Part shown: piece by piece, positions 17,558 to 19,385 of the stretch
How positions within the stretch are numbered: the first letter of the stretch is position 1
Layout of the letters: the number at the start of each line of letters is the position of its first letter
Source: Rhizopus sp. PT2906
Lineage: Eukaryota; Mucoromycota; Mucoromycetes; Mucorales; Rhizopodaceae
Direction of reading: 5' to 3'
DNA: 19,385 bases
Assembly (NCBI GenBank): GCA_025529335.1
Contig: JAMYHX010000649.1
Span: forward strand, 1-19,385
Made by a program: the position numbers and the translations under genes
The notes under the pieces: generated by a model
Databases searched by the model: none
Seen by the model: the letters and a program-made list of their open reading frames with translations, nothing else
Told to the model about the DNA's origin: nothing

Positions 17558-17801
17558 CCACAGAAATGATGACGTGAATCAAACTCAAACAATTATGTTC
17601 CCCCTTCCTAACAGAAAAGGACATCTTTTTCTATGTTTAAATAAACATCAGAGGATCGAATGGATCTTTATACAACAGGAATACTCCTTTACCAAATCTA
17701 TCCCATTTTAATTGTTAGCCTGTAAATTATCCAATCAAAACTGCTGACTTACCAAATCACCCGCCATTGTTTACTGGGCTCTCTTCCCCCTTATATAAAA
17801 G
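17470..17801 (-). promoter_or_regulatory. Caf1 leader intron region and promoter
   Basis: On minus, a TATA-like TTTATATA (17799-17792) is followed about 25-30 bp later by a short leader with an ATG at 17767 and a consensus donor GTAAGT at 17752-17747. A pyrimidine-rich acceptor ends at 17470, 5 nt before the Caf1 ATG. This implies one leader intron of about 283 bp or two smaller ones; CTAAC near 17719-17715 followed by TAG at about 17702-17700 allows an inner acceptor. The leader ATG does not join the Caf1 frame in either model. TGACGT (17570-17575) is also here. Confidence 0.5.
17527..17554. repeat. (TA)14 microsatellite
   Basis: Fourteen uninterrupted TA units, lying inside the inferred Caf1 leader intron. 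It can form cruciform or slipped structures and is likely length-polymorphic. Confidence 0.95.
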
Positions 17802-18731
17802 GAAATTGATCTATAATGAAAAGCTTATCATCTGTTTGGAGCATTTAAAGCATAGATCAAGATCACATAACCCCTCCCCCCCTCTTCATCTTTACGTTTA
17901 ATTGGACTTGAAATAACATCAAGAAGAAGAGGATGGATAAACAAAGTTTATCTATTTTTTTTATTCTAAAATTAAATGTTGACTTTTACTAAATAAGGAA
18001 ATATAAATGGAAGATTGTTATTAACCAGAATATACCCTCCCCCTTTGCCAGTCTTTAAATGTACAGCGTGAAGAGAAACTATTTGAAGCTAGTGTGATGA
18101 AACCGGGTTAATTTAAAGATCTTATGTTATTCAAGGCACGGTTGTAGTAGACAAGCCATGTTTATCCCCCCCCATACAAATGCTTTCACCAAGAGTCCAT
18201 TGACGATAGAACATTCATCTTACTTACATATGGTACGTAACTTACTGTGCTTTATTTATTTTTACATACGCTAAATTCTTTGGATTTCACCGTTGTCAAA
18301 TTTGTTCTTACCAACACGGTATCCTGCTTTCTTTTTATATGTAACTCTATTTGTATTAAAGATGACATTATGTTCATTATCATAGAGAAACTCTTTATAT
18401 CCAATCAATAAATTTCAGGCATAATGATGAACCCCACATAGAGCCTTTGTATGTGTCATTATATTCTCGTCAAGATCCACAAAGGCACCTATCAACCTGA
18501 GCAATAATTATACTGATGTACATACCTTGGCCATATTTAAAAAGAATGAATCAAATCAAAGATAAGTAGAGCAATCAAGTGTGAGCATACCTTGCAGAAG
18601 ATCGAGGGGAATGATGACACTATATTCTTAAAGGCACAATGTGTGTGAGGAGATGAAATCCGGCCCATTAGATGCATTACAAAGTATTTCAGAAGCTTTC
18701 ATTTTCACAACAATGCTATTTACACAGGTAT
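17802..18731. other. Intergenic region between Caf1 promoter and GATA gene
   Basis: No open frame or RNA gene supported. C runs stand out in AT-rich DNA: C7 at 17876-17882 (preceded by CCCCT at 17871-17875, a stress-response-element core), CCCTCCCCC near 18035-18043, and C8 at 18166-18173. Two minus-strand donor-like AAG|GTATG sequences (about 18527 and 18590) hint at a spliced noncoding or 3'-UTR transcript but lack coding support. Confidence 0.45.
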
Positions 18732-18735
18732 TTTA

Positions 18736-19385
18736 TTATTTTGTCTTTTTCAAGAGTGTAAGAACGGCTGCTGCCTCTATTGCATTTTCACCAACATAGA
18801 CAGAGAGCGCTTGTGAATCATATGGAATCAGTGGTTTCCTTTTATCCATTAGAGAAGTAGCAAGGGATGGTGAACTATTTGGTGAGCAGCTAAAGGAATC
18901 TAAGGGACTTGAATCAGACGATGTTGCACTTTCCCATGTAATAGGCAAATTATTAGCTTCTTCATGAGCATTACTTTGTTTCTTCTTGTTTGTCTTTTTG
19001 CTACTACCAGCAATGCTTGACTTTCTTCTTCTTTCCGTGGTCGGAACAGTATCGCCATTAGGCGGCTTATCGCTCAAAATTTTGCCATGCTTCCATTTGA
19101 CACCACAAGCGTTACAGAGAGTACCAGCACCCTGCGGACCTCTACGCCACATGGGTGTTGTCTTACAGCCACAGTATAAACATTTCTTTATCGGGCTAGT
19201 TTTAGCTATAGAAGCTTTAGAGGTACTCATTCGTTTGGTTGGTTTGATAAATGTATCTTCTTCTTCTTCTGCAGCCATGTCTTCATCTTTATGAAAATTA
19301 AACATTGAAGAAAGAGGGATGTATTCTATTTACCTTTATCCCAATCATCTTCAGCACTGCTCCAGTGATCCGTTACTATTTTAGA
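18736..19385 (-). CDS. GATA-type zinc-finger transcription factor, 3' part
   Basis: Two exons are visible, 19385-19334 (running off the window) and 19286-18736, joined across a 47-bp intron (19333-19287) that keeps the frame: ...SSAEDDWDK then DEDMAAEEEED. The zinc finger is CLYC, 18 residues, then CNAC (C-x2-C-x18-C-x2-C), containing TTPMWRRGPQGAGTLCNACG and a basic tail KWKHGKIL. The 18-residue loop is the form also seen in plant factors and White-Collar-type fungal proteins, unlike the common 17-residue fungal loop. A Lys/Ser-rich segment, probably a nuclear signal (RRRKSS, KKTNKKK), and a Ser-rich tail follow. It should bind (A/T)GATA(A/G) DNA in the nucleus; target genes are unknown. No PAS or other domain is visible, but the N-terminus is outside the window. 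TAA at 18738-18736 overlaps an AATAAA on the same strand. Confidence 0.9.

Noticed and set aside
18500..18735. Possible spliced minus-strand gene suggested by two AAG|GTATG donor-like sites
   Set aside because: The flanking sequence contains stops in all frames within about 25 codons, and no matching acceptors are convincing.
19287..19305. ATG at 19305 as the start of the GATA protein
   Set aside because: It lies inside a well-formed 47-bp intron whose removal joins two protein-like exons in frame, so the gene probably continues beyond the window. It remains a fallback if splicing is disproved.
1..19385. CRISPR arrays, bacterial operons, tRNA or rRNA genes
   Set aside because: No regularly spaced direct repeats, ribosome binding sites, cloverleaf-like or rRNA sequences were seen. 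The intron structure shows eukaryotic nuclear DNA.

Overview
The window is nuclear DNA from a filamentous fungus, most likely a Mucoromycota (Mucorales-type) species. Supporting signs are AT-rich intergenic DNA, many very short spliceosomal introns (31 of the 32 I placed are 46-66 bp, GT..AG), a polyubiquitin gene, fungal-type families throughout, and a decayed tyrosine recombinase of the DIRS/Crypton sort. The species call is inference. I assigned exons by hand from splice consensus, reading-frame continuity and remembered family conservation; no alignment or transcript data were available.

Layout, left to right. (1) The 3' end of a polyubiquitin gene on + (1-372) converges on a large minus-strand gene for the mRNA 3'-end processing factor Rna14/CstF-77 (654-4458, 6 exons, 1,040 aa). 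Its first intron is 480 bp, about nine times the local norm. (2) A 142-bp divergent spacer leads to a small unrecognised + ORF (4601-4756). About 1.9 kb of gene-poor DNA follows, holding a tyrosine recombinase relic riddled with stops (5298-6609). (3) A degraded cyclin-like fragment on minus (6995-7284) lies back to back with an intact 9-exon DHA2-type MFS transporter on + (7377-9517, 567 aa). (4) Frataxin (9708-10394, +, 4 exons, 177 aa) and a Tsl1/Tps3/Tps2-like trehalose-6-phosphate synthase complex subunit (10397-13287, -, 8 exons, 837 aa) converge with only 2 bp between their stop codons. (5) A relic region of about 1.7 kb contains a frameshifted unknown ORF (13463-13827). (6) Malate dehydrogenase (15045-16217, +, 4 exons, 331 aa) converges on the CCR4-NOT deadenylase Caf1/Pop2 (16334-17464, -, 6 coding exons, 291 aa). 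(7) After about 1.3 kb of promoter and intergenic DNA comes the 3' part of a GATA-type zinc-finger gene (18736-19385, -), which runs off the right edge.

The genes are mostly housekeeping and do not form a pathway cluster. Functional pairs worth noting are Rna14 with Caf1 (mRNA 3'-end formation and deadenylation) and frataxin with malate dehydrogenase (Fe-S assembly and central carbon metabolism), but their adjacency is probably incidental. No convincing new multi-gene system is present. The most interesting observations are the trehalose subunit with a broken HAD catalytic motif, the 2-bp convergent gene pair, the oversized Rna14 intron with a possible structured island, a frame-preserving intron inside the MFS gene, and the three kinds of gene debris.
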